64,000 nt of DNA from Actinoplanes sp. NBC_00393 (GTDB taxonomy: Bacteria; Actinomycetota; Actinomycetes; Mycobacteriales; Micromonosporaceae): NCBI RefSeq assembly GCF_036053395.1, contig NZ_CP107942.1:1516501-1580500 (forward strand). The letters are read 5' to 3'. Below, piece by piece: positions 51,367 to 60,609 of the stretch. The notes beneath the pieces are model-generated. The model saw only the letters and a program-made list of their open reading frames with translations, did no database searches and was not told the origin of the DNA. A program made the translations under genes and the position numbers. The stretch's first letter is position 1. Every line of letters begins with the position of its first letter.

Positions 51367-53754
51367 GTGGTGACGTCATCGGCGGGCGGCCGGCCTTCTT
51401 CTGGCCGGGGCGACCTTCCGGCTCGCCGCGGCCGGTCGGCTCGCCGGGACCTGATCTTCGCAGCCGTGCGCGACGCCGGCCGGATCAGCCGGGCCGACCT
51501 GGAACGCCGGACCGGGATGGCCCGGATGACGGTCAACGGCCTGGTCACCGAACTCCTCGAGGCAGGCCTGCTGGCCGAGGAGGCCGCCGCGCCCGACGGC
51601 ACGCGCTCCGGGCGGCCCGCCCGATCGCTCACCTTGGGCCCGCAGGCCGGCGGCGTGGCCGGCGCGGTCGTCGAAACCGACGGGGTACGCGTAGCGCTCG
51701 CCGACCTGTCCGGCACGATCCACGCCGAACACCACCATCGGGTCGACACCGCCGACCCGGCCGCCACCATCGAAGCGCTCGCGTCGCTGATCAGCCGCTG
51801 CCGGTCCGAGACCAGCGGACGACTGTGGTCGGTGGTGATCGGCATCCCGGCCCCGATCAGCGGCGGCGTCATCCAGGCAGGCAGCGCGCTCACGGCCTGG
51901 ACCGGCACCGCCCTCGCCGCAGAACTGCAGACCCGCCTCGGCCATCGCGTCACCGTCCGCAACGACGCCGACCTGTGCCTGCTCAGCGAGGTACGGCACG
52001 GCGTCGCGGCCGGCCACCAGGACGTCTGCTACCTGCGGTTCGGCTCCGGCATCGGCTGCGGGGTACTGCTCGGCGGCACGGTCCACCAGGGCGCCGGCGG
52101 GATGGCCGGCGAGATCGGGCACGTCCAGATGGACGAGGCGGGCGCGCTGTGCCGCTGCGGCAACCGGGGCTGCCTGGAGACCATCGCAGCGCCGCGCGAG
52201 CTGATCACGTCTTTGGAGCAGACGTACGGCGAACCGCTCACCGCCACCCGCATAGTCGACCTGGCCCACGGCGACGCCACCGCCTCCCGGGTCCTGGCCG
52301 ACGCCGGCCGCATGATCGGCCGAGTGGTGGCCCACCTGGCCAACACCCTGAACCCATCCCTCTTCGTCCTCGACGGCCCGCTGATCACCCCGGACGGCCC
52401 GCTGCACACCGGCGTGCGAGAGTCCCTGCAGCGTTATGCCCAGCCCGAGGTAGCCGAGCACACATCGGTCCAGGTCAGCGCCCTGTCCGGCCGAGCCGCC
52501 CTCCTCGGCGCGGTGGTAGCCGCCGCGCGAGCAACCCCGGCGGCCCGCGGCGGCCGCGCCTTGACCGCCGCCTCCGCAGGCCGGGCCGTCCCCACCATGC
52601 CGCCGGCCCGGCCCGCTGAGCCCTCGCCGCCACTCCCGGAACGGGCCGCGCGCCGCCGGATGATCACTGAGATGCTCCGGGAACGGGGTGCCACCGCGCG
52701 CAGCGATCTCGTGAAACTGACCCGGCTGCCGCGGGCGGCCGTCGGCGAACTGCTGGACGACCTGCGCCGGGACGGCGCCGTCGAGCTGTGCCCGCCCACC
52801 GAAGCCCGGTCCGGCCGGCCGTCGCCGCACTTCCGGCTGGTCACCCCGGACCGGCTGCTGATCGGCCTGGCGATGCACGCCGGCGGGGTACGCGCCCTGG
52901 TCGCCGACCACGCGGGCCGGGTCCAGCACGCCGACTTCCGCCCGGTGCCGCTCACCCACGACACGTCCGAGCTGTTCCGGGTGGCGGCCGAGCTGGCCCG
53001 TTCGCTGGAGGACAGCTATGGCCGGCCGGGGGCCGACGCGGCTGTTGCGGTGAGTGTGCCGGCGCCGGTGCATCCGGTCACCGGTCATTTCGGGGCCCGT
53101 GGCGTACTGCCGATGTTCTCCGGCTTCTCGGCGGCCGAGAAGATCGCCGCGGTGCTCGGCCGCCCGGTCCGGATCGACAACAACGCCCAGCTCGCCGCCC
53201 TGGCCGAGGCCCGCCGGGGCTTTGACCGCGAGGTCCGGGACCTTCTCTATCTGCGCGCCGACCAGTACACCGGCGCCGGCATCGTGGCCGGCGGGCGCAT
53301 GCATCGCGGCGCCATCGGGTACGCCGGCGAGGTCGGCCACCTCAACGTACGGGAGATCGGCCCACTCTGTGTCTGCGGAAGCCGGGGCTGTCTGAGCGCC
53401 TTCCTGACCCCGGCTTCCTTCCGCGCTCTGCTCGACCACCGGCCGGACAACGGCCCACCGGACGAAGACCGCCTGCTCACCCTGGCCGCCGGCGGCAACC
53501 GGCTGGCCCAGCGGGCCCTGCTGGACGCCGGCCGCCTGATCGGCCGGACGGTGGCCCCGCTGGTCGACGTACTCAACCCGGCCATGGTCGTGGTCGGCGG
53601 CCGCTTCATCGAGGGCGGCCCGCACGTCGTCGACGGCATCCGCGAGGCCTTCCAACGACACTGCTCACCGAGCGCAACCGCCGCGCTGACAGTGGCCCCG
53701 TCCGCCCTGGGCGCCGACGCCGAGCCCCTGGGCGCCATCGAATCCCTACGCTGA
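51367..53754 (+). CDS. Tandem double-ROK transcriptional regulator
   Basis: A 795-aa protein made of two complete ROK (NagC/XylR-type) units in one frame. Unit 1 (about 1-390) has a winged helix (GRISRADLERRTGMARMTVN), the ROK core and the zinc motif CRCGNRGCLE. Unit 2 (about 430-795), after an Ala/Pro linker, repeats the plan: RGATARSDLVKLTRLPRAAV, then CVCGSRGCLS. ROK repressors normally have about 380-400 aa and one unit. The two halves have diverged (NDADLC against DNNAQLA at the sugar site), so this looks like an old fusion or duplication. The start is GTG. It diverges from the MFS/GH3 genes, its most likely target. Confidence 0.87.
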   Translation: MVTSSAGGRPSSGRGDLPARRGRSARRDLIFAAVRDAGRISRADLERRTGMARMTVNGLVTELLEAGLLAEEAAAPDGTRSGRPARSLTLGPQAGGVAGAVVETDGVRVALADLSGTIHAEHHHRVDTADPAATIEALASLISRCRSETSGRLWSVVIGIPAPISGGVIQAGSALTAWTGTALAAELQTRLGHRVTVRNDADLCLLSEVRHGVAAGHQDVCYLRFGSGIGCGVLLGGTVHQGAGGMAGEIGHVQMDEAGALCRCGNRGCLETIAAPRELITSLEQTYGEPLTATRIVDLAHGDATASRVLADAGRMIGRVVAHLANTLNPSLFVLDGPLITPDGPLHTGVRESLQRYAQPEVAEHTSVQVSALSGRAALLGAVVAAARATPAARGGRALTAASAGRAVPTMPPARPAEPSPPLPERAARRRMITEMLRERGATARSDLVKLTRLPRAAVGELLDDLRRDGAVELCPPTEARSGRPSPHFRLVTPDRLLIGLAMHAGGVRALVADHAGRVQHADFRPVPLTHDTSELFRVAAELARSLEDSYGRPGADAAVAVSVPAPVHPVTGHFGARGVLPMFSGFSAAEKIAAVLGRPVRIDNNAQLAALAEARRGFDREVRDLLYLRADQYTGAGIVAGGRMHRGAIGYAGEVGHLNVREIGPLCVCGSRGCLSAFLTPASFRALLDHRPDNGPPDEDRLLTLAAGGNRLAQRALLDAGRLIGRTVAPLVDVLNPAMVVVGGRFIEGGPHVVDGIREAFQRHCSPSATAALTVAPSALGADAEPLGAIESLR

Positions 53755-53766
53755 ACCGGGCCCGCC

Positions 53767-53886
53767 CAGCCGCGCACCGCCCAGCCGCGCACCGCTCAGC
53801 CGCGCACCGCTCAGCCGCGCACCGCCCAGCCGCGCACCGCCCAGCCGCGCACCGCTCAGCCGCGCACCGCCCAGCCGCGCACCGCC
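53767..53886. repeat. 15-bp tandem repeats, eight copies
   Basis: Eight head-to-tail copies of CAGCCGCGCACCGCC (last base C or T) start 13 bp after the double-ROK stop. They lie between convergent genes and carry no gene of their own. Confidence 0.9.
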
Positions 53887-53992
53887 CGGCCGGGCCTGCC
53901 GCACTGCCCGGCCGGCCGTCTACCCAGCCCGGATTGCCGTACACAGTCTGGTCTGCCGTGCGGTGTCAGCCGCACCCCCGACCTGGCCGCGC

Positions 53993-54709
53993 TCACACCC
54001 GCGGGATCAGGACCTTCGCGACCTGCTTGGCGTCGGCGAGGTTCTGCGTGTCCGAGTCGGCGCCGCGCGAGTAGACGTCGATCTGGACGGTGCCGTAGAG
54101 GACGTACAGGTGGCCGGAGTGCCAGAAGGCGCCCTCGCCGACGCCGTCGACCCACTCAGCCTCGGCGATCGTGACGGCGAAGTCCTCGGCGGTGGTCCGG
54201 CTCAGGAAGACCGCGAGCTGGCCGCCGGACTGCTGCCACTGACAGAAGCGGGCGCCCTCACCCGGCTCCAGGCCGTCCTCGTCGATCTGGGTGATCTTGC
54301 GGCCGGTGAGGTGGGTGACCTCCGGCTCGGAGAGCAGCGTGCACGGGTCGGGGATGTCACCGGCGTCCTTGACCGATCCATAGCCGCTGCCCGGCCCGCT
54401 GCCGAGCTCACTGTCCGGCTCGCTGCCCTCCCGAGCGCCGGCAGCATCGCCCTCCTCGGCGCCGGCAGCATCGCCCTCCCGAGCGCCGGCAGCATCGCCC
54501 TCCTCGGCGCCTGCTGCATCGCCCTCCCGAGCGCCGGCAGCGCCGCCCCCGTTCGCGCCGGAGCCCTCGGCCGCATTGCGGGCGTCAGCCGTCGGGGATG
54601 CGGTGGATTTGGCCGGCGGATAAGCGCCGGCCGCTGATTCGATCAGGCCGCAACCACCGGTGAAGGCGACGGCGACGACAGCGGTGAGGGCGACGAGGCG
54701 GTGCTTCAT
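53993..54709 (-). CDS. DUF3558-like lipoprotein with internal repeats
   Basis: A 238-aa exported lipoprotein. The lipobox is FTGGC with lipid Cys20. Residues about 45-100 are a low-complexity spacer of alternating EGDAAGA units encoded by about 30-bp repeats, probably lifting the domain off the membrane. The C-terminal domain (about 115-238) starts PDPCTLLSEPEVTHLTG, the opening typical of DUF3558-type actinobacterial lipoproteins, and contains CQWQQSGGQLAVFL. Function is unknown. It lies between the repeat-rich region and a SARP regulator on the same strand, 101 nt after the SARP stop. Confidence 0.78.
   Translation of the reverse strand: MKHRLVALTAVVAVAFTGGCGLIESAAGAYPPAKSTASPTADARNAAEGSGANGGGAAGAREGDAAGAEEGDAAGAREGDAAGAEEGDAAGAREGSEPDSELGSGPGSGYGSVKDAGDIPDPCTLLSEPEVTHLTGRKITQIDEDGLEPGEGARFCQWQQSGGQLAVFLSRTTAEDFAVTIAEAEWVDGVGEGAFWHSGHLYVLYGTVQIDVYSRGADSDTQNLADAKQVAKVLIPRV
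54426..54545. repeat. In-frame repeats encoding the lipoprotein spacer
   Basis: Alternating units around CCCTCCTCGGCGCC and CCCTCCCGAGCGCC, about 30 bp apart in near-identical pairs, encode the Glu/Gly/Ala spacer of the lipoprotein at 53993. Copy number may vary. Confidence 0.75.
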
Positions 54710-54810
54710 GGCAGGCTCCCTGGCTGGAGATTCAACGTCTGACCTGGGATTTCAGGTCACGCTGAGAAGCATGGGCCGACCCGCCAAAGAAAACCCAAAG
54801 AACGCCGCGA

Positions 54811-57492
54811 TCACCCGGCGAGCAAAGCCGCCACCGCCTCCGGCAAGGTCAGCGACGTCGCCTCGCGATAGATTTGCGCCGTTTCGCGCGTACCCAGAAT
54901 GGTTCTTGCCATGGTCTCCGCCTGCTCGCGGTCGGCGATCTCGTCCGGTGTGAAGCTCGGCGCGCCGAGCGCCGTGCGTTCCCGTTCGGCGAGCACCAGC
55001 AAGCGCAGGCCACCGGCCGCGTCCCCGTCGAGAATGTCCAGTTGGGCGAGCCCTTCGACAGCGTCCAACTGCCCTTCGGCGATGCCCAGCGACGTGTAGA
55101 TCTCCAGCGCCTCCCGCATCGCCGCACGGGCCGGCGCGGACCGGCCCCGCCGCCGGTCGACGGTCGAGAGGTTGGTCAGCGCCGCCGCCTCGCCACGCCG
55201 GTCCTGCAACGCCCGAAACCCGGCCAGCCCCTGCGCGAACAGCTCCTCCGCCTCGTCCAGCCGCCCAAGGCAGCGCAGCGTACCGGCGGTGTTGTTGGCT
55301 GCCGCCGCAGCCATCCGCGCATCGCCGGCCTCACCCGCGATCCGTAACGCCTCGTAACCGAACTCCAGCGAAGCCGGATAGTCCTCCTGGCCCTGCGCGG
55401 TGATCAGCAGATTGTTCAGCGCCGCGATCACCCCGTTCCGATCATCGATCTCACGGAACGTAGCCAGACACTGCTCACCCAACCGCCGCGCCTCGACGAG
55501 ATCACCCGAGTTTCGCGCGAGCGCCGCGGCCGCACGCAATGCGCGGCCACGCAGCGCAGAGGCTTCCGGCGGTGTCGCGGCGAGCGCCCGCCCCAGCCAG
55601 GACCGGCCTTCGGCCATCCGCCCGGCGACCCACCAGTACCACCACATCGCCGTGGCGATCGTCAGCCCCTGCCCGGCGTCACCCTCGCGCAGCGCCCAGT
55701 CGATCGCGGCCACCACCGTGTCGTGATCAGCCGCGAGTCCGGCCAGCCAGGCGGTGTGCGCCGGGCCGTCCGCCGGCGGCGGCTCCGCGAGGCGGCGCTC
55801 CCAGAGACAGACCAGGCCGGCGTACGCGGCCGCGCGCTCCTCCACACCGAGGCGTTCCCTGGCGTACGCGCGGATGGTCTCGATCAGCCGATAGCGGCCG
55901 TCGTGCCATTCGACCATGGACCGGTCGGCCAGCTGGGTCAGCGGGTCGAGCGCGTCCTCGCCGTACACCTCGGTGGCCGCCGCCAGATCGAAGCCGCCGG
56001 CGAACACGCCCAGCCGCCGCAGCAGATCCTGCTGCGGCCGGTCGAGCAGCTCGTAACCCCAGTCGATCGCCGCCCGCATGGTCTGGTGACGCCGCACCGG
56101 CGACGTGCCGGTCAGCAGGTCGAGCCGTCGGTCCAGCCGCGACATGATCTCGGCGAGGGGGAGGGCGCGCAGCCGGGCGGCGGCCAGTTCGATCGCGAGG
56201 GGCAGGCCGTCGAGGCGCCGGCACAGTTCGGCGGCGACGGCGAGTTCGGCCGGGCCCAGTCCCGCACCGCCGCGGGCTGCGGCGACCCGGTCGGCGAGCA
56301 GGCGTACCGCGTCGGTGTGCGGATCGTCCGCGCCCGGCGCCGGGGTGGTGAGCCCACCCAACGTGAAGATCACTTCGCCGGGCAGGCCGAGCGGTTCCCG
56401 GCTGGTCGCCACCAGCCGCAGACCCGGGCAGGCGGCCAGCAGCGCGTCGGCGAGTTCGGCCGCCTCGGCGCGGACGTGTTCGCAGTTGTCCAGCACGACC
56501 AGGACCCGGCCGGTGAACTGCCGGGCGACGGTGTCGAGGACCGGGGTGCCGGGTTCCTCGCGGATGCCGGTGGCGGCCGCCAGGCGTACGCTGAGCGGCC
56601 CTTCCCGGTGTTCGGCCAGCTCGACCACGTGCACGCCGTCGTGTTCCGTGCCCACCTCGCGGGCCAGTTCCAGGCTGAGCCGGGTCTTCCCGGCGCCGCC
56701 CGGCCCAGCGATCGTGAGCAGCCGGGCGGTGCCGAGCAGGTCGATGACCCGGTCGAGTTCGCGGCGGCGCCCGATGAACCGGCTGCGCTGCGCCGGCACG
56801 CCGGGCGCCGGCCGATCCAGGGTGGGATCCTGCCGGCGGATCGCCGCGGCCATGGCATCCAGTTCGGCGCCGGGCCGGGCATCCAGCTCGGCCAGGGCCA
56901 CAACCGCCTTGTCGTACGCGCCGAGCGCCTCCCCGGCCCGCCCCGACCGGTAGAGCGCCAGCATGAGCAGCCGGACCAGCCCCTCGTCGGTCGGCTGCTT
57001 CGCCACCCATCCGGCCAGCTCGGCGCCCGCCGCGACGTGCCGCCCGGCGTCCAATGCCTGCCGCGCCCACTTCAGCCGGGCCGCCGACCGCAGCTCGTGC
57101 AGCCGCGCCGCGGCCGCGGAGGCTACGTTAACCCCTTCGTAGGCGTCCCCGCGCCACAGGTCGAGGGCGCCGCTCTCCTCGAATTCCGCGGCGTCGAAGG
57201 AGGCCCCGTCAAGGTCGAGGCGGTAGCCGCCGGGAGCGGTCTGCATCCGCTCACCGACCACTTTGCGCAGCGCCGACACATGCATCTGCAGCGTCGCCCC
57301 GGCCGTGGCGGGCGCCCCGTCCGGCCACAGCTCGCCGAGCAGCCGCTCCACGGTGACCGGCCGCCCACCGGCGGCGAGCAGCACCGCCAGCAGGGCCCGC
57401 GGTTTCGGCGGCAGGGCCACTTCACCGTCATCGGTGCACACCCGCACCGGACCCAGAACCTCGAACCGCACCCGCACCTCCGGCCACCCCAT
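54811..57492 (-). CDS. SARP/AfsR-type transcriptional regulator with NB-ARC and TPR domains
   Basis: An 893-aa regulator. A winged helix of the OmpR type (about 5-90; LPPKPRALLAVLLAAGGRPV) and the bacterial transcription-activation (BTAD) domain (about 95-240) form the SARP module. An NB-ARC ATPase follows with Walker A GPGGAGKTRL (about 272) and LVVLDNCEHV. The C-terminal 350 residues are TPR-like helices. Such proteins control secondary metabolism or differentiation, often of adjacent genes, but no biosynthetic genes are here. The ATG lies 3 nt after the stop of a small membrane-protein gene, so the two are probably co-transcribed. Confidence 0.9.
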   Translation of the reverse strand: MGWPEVRVRFEVLGPVRVCTDDGEVALPPKPRALLAVLLAAGGRPVTVERLLGELWPDGAPATAGATLQMHVSALRKVVGERMQTAPGGYRLDLDGASFDAAEFEESGALDLWRGDAYEGVNVASAAAARLHELRSAARLKWARQALDAGRHVAAGAELAGWVAKQPTDEGLVRLLMLALYRSGRAGEALGAYDKAVVALAELDARPGAELDAMAAAIRRQDPTLDRPAPGVPAQRSRFIGRRRELDRVIDLLGTARLLTIAGPGGAGKTRLSLELAREVGTEHDGVHVVELAEHREGPLSVRLAAATGIREEPGTPVLDTVARQFTGRVLVVLDNCEHVRAEAAELADALLAACPGLRLVATSREPLGLPGEVIFTLGGLTTPAPGADDPHTDAVRLLADRVAAARGGAGLGPAELAVAAELCRRLDGLPLAIELAAARLRALPLAEIMSRLDRRLDLLTGTSPVRRHQTMRAAIDWGYELLDRPQQDLLRRLGVFAGGFDLAAATEVYGEDALDPLTQLADRSMVEWHDGRYRLIETIRAYARERLGVEERAAAYAGLVCLWERRLAEPPPADGPAHTAWLAGLAADHDTVVAAIDWALREGDAGQGLTIATAMWWYWWVAGRMAEGRSWLGRALAATPPEASALRGRALRAAAALARNSGDLVEARRLGEQCLATFREIDDRNGVIAALNNLLITAQGQEDYPASLEFGYEALRIAGEAGDARMAAAAANNTAGTLRCLGRLDEAEELFAQGLAGFRALQDRRGEAAALTNLSTVDRRRGRSAPARAAMREALEIYTSLGIAEGQLDAVEGLAQLDILDGDAAGGLRLLVLAERERTALGAPSFTPDEIADREQAETMARTILGTRETAQIYREATSLTLPEAVAALLAG

Positions 57493-57495
57493 GGG

Positions 57496-57924
57496 TCAGC
57501 CCATGCTATTGGCCCACCCACCGACCGGGATGATCGTTGCCCCGATCGTGTCGGTGGGGCCGCCTGGCGCGGGTGTCGCCCGCCTGACGGCGATGATCCG
57601 GCGGATCCGATCCGCCGCGGCCGCGGCCAGCAGACCGGCCAGCCACACCGCCTTGCGGATCCCGTCGGCGTCCAGGGGGTGCTCGAGCGCCGGCCCGATG
57701 TCCGTGGTCACCGACATCCAGGTGTGCCCGCGGGTCGGGGTGCCGAGCGCCGCGATCCGGCCGAAGCCGGTGCCGGTGCCGGTGCCGGTGAGCACGGTGA
57801 CTGCCACCGCGGTGCCGGCCGCGGTCGCCAGGGTCGCGCCGGCCGCGCGCAACCAGCGGGCCGGTCCGGTGAAGCAGGCCGCCCACGGCAAGACCGATGG
57901 CGTACGGAACGGTTCGTCGGACAT
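57496..57924 (-). CDS. Small membrane protein upstream of the SARP gene
   Basis: A 142-aa protein with no family I recognise. Two likely TM helices (about 28-48, TLATAAGTAVAVTVLTG; about 90-106, AVWLAGLLAAAAADRI) enclose a loop with a GTGTGTGFG run. I preferred this frame to the overlapping one at 57506-57934 because of its normal amino-acid balance; the other is Arg/Gly/His-rich. It ends 3 nt before the SARP start and may act with it or be a bystander. Confidence 0.6.
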   Translation of the reverse strand: MSDEPFRTPSVLPWAACFTGPARWLRAAGATLATAAGTAVAVTVLTGTGTGTGFGRIAALGTPTRGHTWMSVTTDIGPALEHPLDADGIRKAVWLAGLLAAAAADRIRRIIAVRRATPAPGGPTDTIGATIIPVGGWANSMG

Positions 57925-57964
57925 CAGGCGACATGGTGGTCCAGCGCGGGCGACCGGCAGTGGA

Positions 57965-58786
57965 TCAGCCGGACCAGGCGCCGGCCCGGGCAGCCCGTTC
58001 GGCGTACGCGGTGAAGTCCACCGGATCGCGCCCCAGAACCTGGCGCACGCCGTCGGTGGTCTCCGCGGTTATACCGTCGCGGTGCGCGGCGAACATCCCG
58101 TCCAGCGCGTCGACCGCAGACGCGGGGTAACCGCCCGCCAGCAGCTCCTCCCGGTACTCGGCAGGCGACAGCTCGACGTACCGGATCTGCCGCCCGGCCG
58201 CGCGGGCGATGATCTCGGTGGCCTCGGCGAAGGTCAGCCCCCGTGGCCCGGACAGCTCGTAGACCCGTTCCTCATGGCCGTCGCCGGTGAGCAGCGCCGC
58301 CGCGACGTCGGCCACGTCGTCCGCGTCGATGAACGGCTCCGGGACGTCACCGATCGGCAGCGCGAGCCGGCCGTCCAGCAGTGGCGCCCGCCACAGATCC
58401 TCGTCGAAGTTCTGATCGAAGTTGTTCGCCCGGATGATCGTCCAGGCCAGACCGGACTCGCGGACCACCCGCTCGGCGGTGAGCATCCCGGGGAACACGT
58501 TTTCGTCGAGCTTGTCGAGGTTGCGGCCGGAGAGCGCCACCACCCGCCGCACCCCGGCCTCGGCCGCCTGCGCGACGAAGGCGGCGGTCGGGGCCGGATC
58601 GTCCGGCGCGACCAGGTACAACGCGCGGGCGCCGCCCAGCGCGGCAGGCCAGGTGTCCGGCGCGCTCCAATCAAAACGGACCTCACCGGTACGCGCCGCG
58701 GCCCGCACCTCCGCCCCCGCAGCCCGCAGGCGTGGAACCAGCCGGCGCCCGGTCTTGCCGGTGGCGCCCAGAACCAGAATCGTCAT
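57965..58786 (-). CDS. NmrA/SDR-type NAD(P)H-binding protein
   Basis: A 273-aa atypical short-chain dehydrogenase of the NmrA-like/QorB type. The N-terminal dinucleotide motif is ILVLGATGKTGRRLV. Later segments (AERVVRESGLAWTIIRANNF; YELSGPRGLTFAEATEIIARA) are typical of this branch, which contains both quinone reductases and NADP-sensing regulators. The ATG at 58786 is the proper start; the in-frame extension to 58843 lies in the divergent promoter. It shares an 88-bp intergenic region with the AraC gene, its probable regulator. Confidence 0.87.
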   Translation of the reverse strand: MTILVLGATGKTGRRLVPRLRAAGAEVRAAARTGEVRFDWSAPDTWPAALGGARALYLVAPDDPAPTAAFVAQAAEAGVRRVVALSGRNLDKLDENVFPGMLTAERVVRESGLAWTIIRANNFDQNFDEDLWRAPLLDGRLALPIGDVPEPFIDADDVADVAAALLTGDGHEERVYELSGPRGLTFAEATEIIARAAGRQIRYVELSPAEYREELLAGGYPASAVDALDGMFAAHRDGITAETTDGVRQVLGRDPVDFTAYAERAARAGAWSG

Positions 58787-58874
58787 GCGTCGAGTCAACC
58801 GGCGGGCGGCGTCACCGGCCATGGCCGACCGTCCGGGGGCCATGTTCGATCGTCCGCGTGCCTATCGTTGCGGC

Positions 58875-59753
58875 ATGGACCCGCTCGATGAGGTGTTGCG
58901 TGGCGTACGCGCCGACGGGGTGGTCTTCGGCCGCTCGGTCCTGGAACCGCCGTGGGCGGTGCGGTTCACCGACGAGGGCGCGCTCACGTTGTGCGTCCCG
59001 CTCAGCGGCGAGGGCTGGATCCTCCGGGCCGATGAGGAGGCGCGTCCGGTCCGGTTCGGCGAGTCCGCGGTCGTACGCGGCCCGTTCACCGTCACCGACA
59101 GCCCACCCGGCGCCGGCCACACACCGCGCGAGATCAGCTTCCCGGGCCCGCCCACAGCCGGCGACGGGCCGGACAGCACCGTGCTGCTGGCCGGCGTCTA
59201 CCGGCTGACCGGCCAGGTGGCGCGGCAGTTGCTGCGGATCCTGCCGCCGGTGCTGGTGCTGCCCGACGACGAGTGCGGGCCGCTGCGCGACTACCTCGGC
59301 CAGTTGGTGCCGGGCGCGCGTTCGGGACGGCAGGTGGTCCTGGACAAGCTCATGGAGTGGATCCTGGTGTGCACGCTGCGGGACTGGTTCGACCAGCCGC
59401 AGGCGCAGACGCCGGGCTGGTACCGGGCGCTCTCCGACGACGTCGCCGGCCCGGCGCTGCGAGCCATGCACGACGCCCCGGCCGAGCCGTGGACCCTCGC
59501 GACGCTGGCCGACCGGGCCTCGGTGTCCCGCACGACGCTCGCCAAGCGGTTCGCCGAGCTGGTCGGGGAGCCGCCGCTGGCATACCTGACGGCCTGGCGG
59601 ATGAACCTCGCAGCCGACCTGCTGGCCGAGCCGGGCGCGACGGTCGCGGCGGTGGCCCGCCGGGTGGGCTACGCGGACGCGTTCAGTTTCAGCGCGGCCT
59701 TCAAGCGGGTGCAGGGCGTCAGCCCGTCCGGATACCGCCGCCTGATCGCGTGA
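58875..59753 (+). CDS. AraC family transcriptional regulator (cupin-type)
   Basis: A 292-aa regulator. An N-terminal cupin-like ligand domain (about 1-180; LCVPLSGEGWILRADEE) is followed by a two-part AraC helix-turn-helix (about 190-290; TLATLADRASVSRTTLAKRF and GYADAFSFSAAFKRVQGVSP). The ATG at 58875 is used. It diverges from the NmrA-like reductase gene, the usual arrangement in which this subfamily activates or represses its neighbour. The effector is unknown. Confidence 0.9.
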   Translation: MDPLDEVLRGVRADGVVFGRSVLEPPWAVRFTDEGALTLCVPLSGEGWILRADEEARPVRFGESAVVRGPFTVTDSPPGAGHTPREISFPGPPTAGDGPDSTVLLAGVYRLTGQVARQLLRILPPVLVLPDDECGPLRDYLGQLVPGARSGRQVVLDKLMEWILVCTLRDWFDQPQAQTPGWYRALSDDVAGPALRAMHDAPAEPWTLATLADRASVSRTTLAKRFAELVGEPPLAYLTAWRMNLAADLLAEPGATVAAVARRVGYADAFSFSAAFKRVQGVSPSGYRRLIA

Positions 59754-60162
59754 CTCGCCGGTCCGGCACCCCGCCGGGCCGCGGTGAGCCGCGTCGGGCT
59801 TGTGGGCTTCGCCGGGCCCGGTGAGCCGCGCCGGCCTGCGAGTGGGCGCGTCCGTGCGGAGCCGCCTGGCAGCCGGCGAACCCCGCACGGACGCAAGGAG
59901 GGTTCAACTCGCGACACGATCCTGGCCTCGGCGTTTGACGGTCGCGGTGCGAAATCATGTCTTTTGCATGACACGCACCGCCGAGACCCGCGACGGCATG
60001 ACAGTCTCGTGACAAATCAGCGCCTTTTTCGCGTGGTTGGTGAGCATTTCCGCAGGTCAGCGCCGATTCCGGGGAGTGGCGAACGATCGGCGGCCGGGCC
60101 AATCGGTTCTACCATCGGGTCTTCACGCAACACAGCGTTCTTCCGGTGGGCAAGGGGTGTCG
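59754..60162. other. 409-bp intergenic stretch without a gene
   Basis: No convincing gene or RNA. Frames here overlap each other and are Arg/Gly/Pro-rich. Two copies of CGGTGAGCCGCG near 59780 and 59818 are the only repeats noted. From about 59940 to 60060 the sequence is less GC-rich and may hold the promoter of the response regulator. Confidence 0.5.
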
Positions 60163-60609
60163 ATGAGTCCCGGGACCAGACAGATCGAGTTGCTGGTCGT
60201 CCACGACGATCCGGCCGAGGCACTGCTCATGCAGGAGGAGTTCGACGAGAATCGGCTGATCAACCGGGTCCGGGTGGTGCACGACGTGCCGCGTGCTTTG
60301 GCGTACCTCGAACGGGCCGTGCCTGACGTCGTGCTGCTCGATCTGAACCTGCCGGGCCGCGACGGGCGGCTCGTGCTCAGCCACCTGCGCGCCCGGCCGG
60401 AGACCGCGGCCGTCCCGGTGCTGCTGCTGACCGATTCGCCCGAGGCCGAGCGCATCCTGCGGGCCGAGGGCTTGCCGGTTCAGGGGTACGCGACCAAGCC
60501 CGTCGATTTCGCCTGCCTGGTCGCCGTGGTCAAGTCGTTGGGGACTCTGGGCTTCGAGTTCTTCCGGGCGACGGAGCCGGCCGGCGCCGGCGGCCGGCCA
60601 GCAGGGTGA
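60163..60609 (+). CDS. Single-domain response regulator (CheY-like)
   Basis: A 148-aa receiver without output domain. The acidic pair is in LLVVHDDPAEA, the phospho-acceptor is Asp60 (VVLLDLNLPGRDG) and the conserved lysine is in GYATKPVDF. The sequence style is that of Rcp1-like regulators that pair with hybrid or phytochrome-type kinases encoded elsewhere. The ATG at 60163 has AAGGGG upstream; a GTG at 60157 is an alternative. Its last 80 nt overlap the 3' end of the convergent BON-domain gene, an unusually long overlap. A similar regulator lies at 62795. Confidence 0.85.
   Translation: MSPGTRQIELLVVHDDPAEALLMQEEFDENRLINRVRVVHDVPRALAYLERAVPDVVLLDLNLPGRDGRLVLSHLRARPETAAVPVLLLTDSPEAERILRAEGLPVQGYATKPVDFACLVAVVKSLGTLGFEFFRATEPAGAGGRPAG

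Noticed and set aside
51376..53661. 761-aa minus-strand frame opposite the double-ROK gene
   Set aside because: Shadow frame; the plus strand has two complete ROK units.
57506..57934. Alternative 142-aa frame overlapping the small membrane protein
   Set aside because: Highly Arg/Gly/His-rich with no helix pattern; the 57496-57924 frame has two credible TM segments and ends 3 nt before the SARP start.
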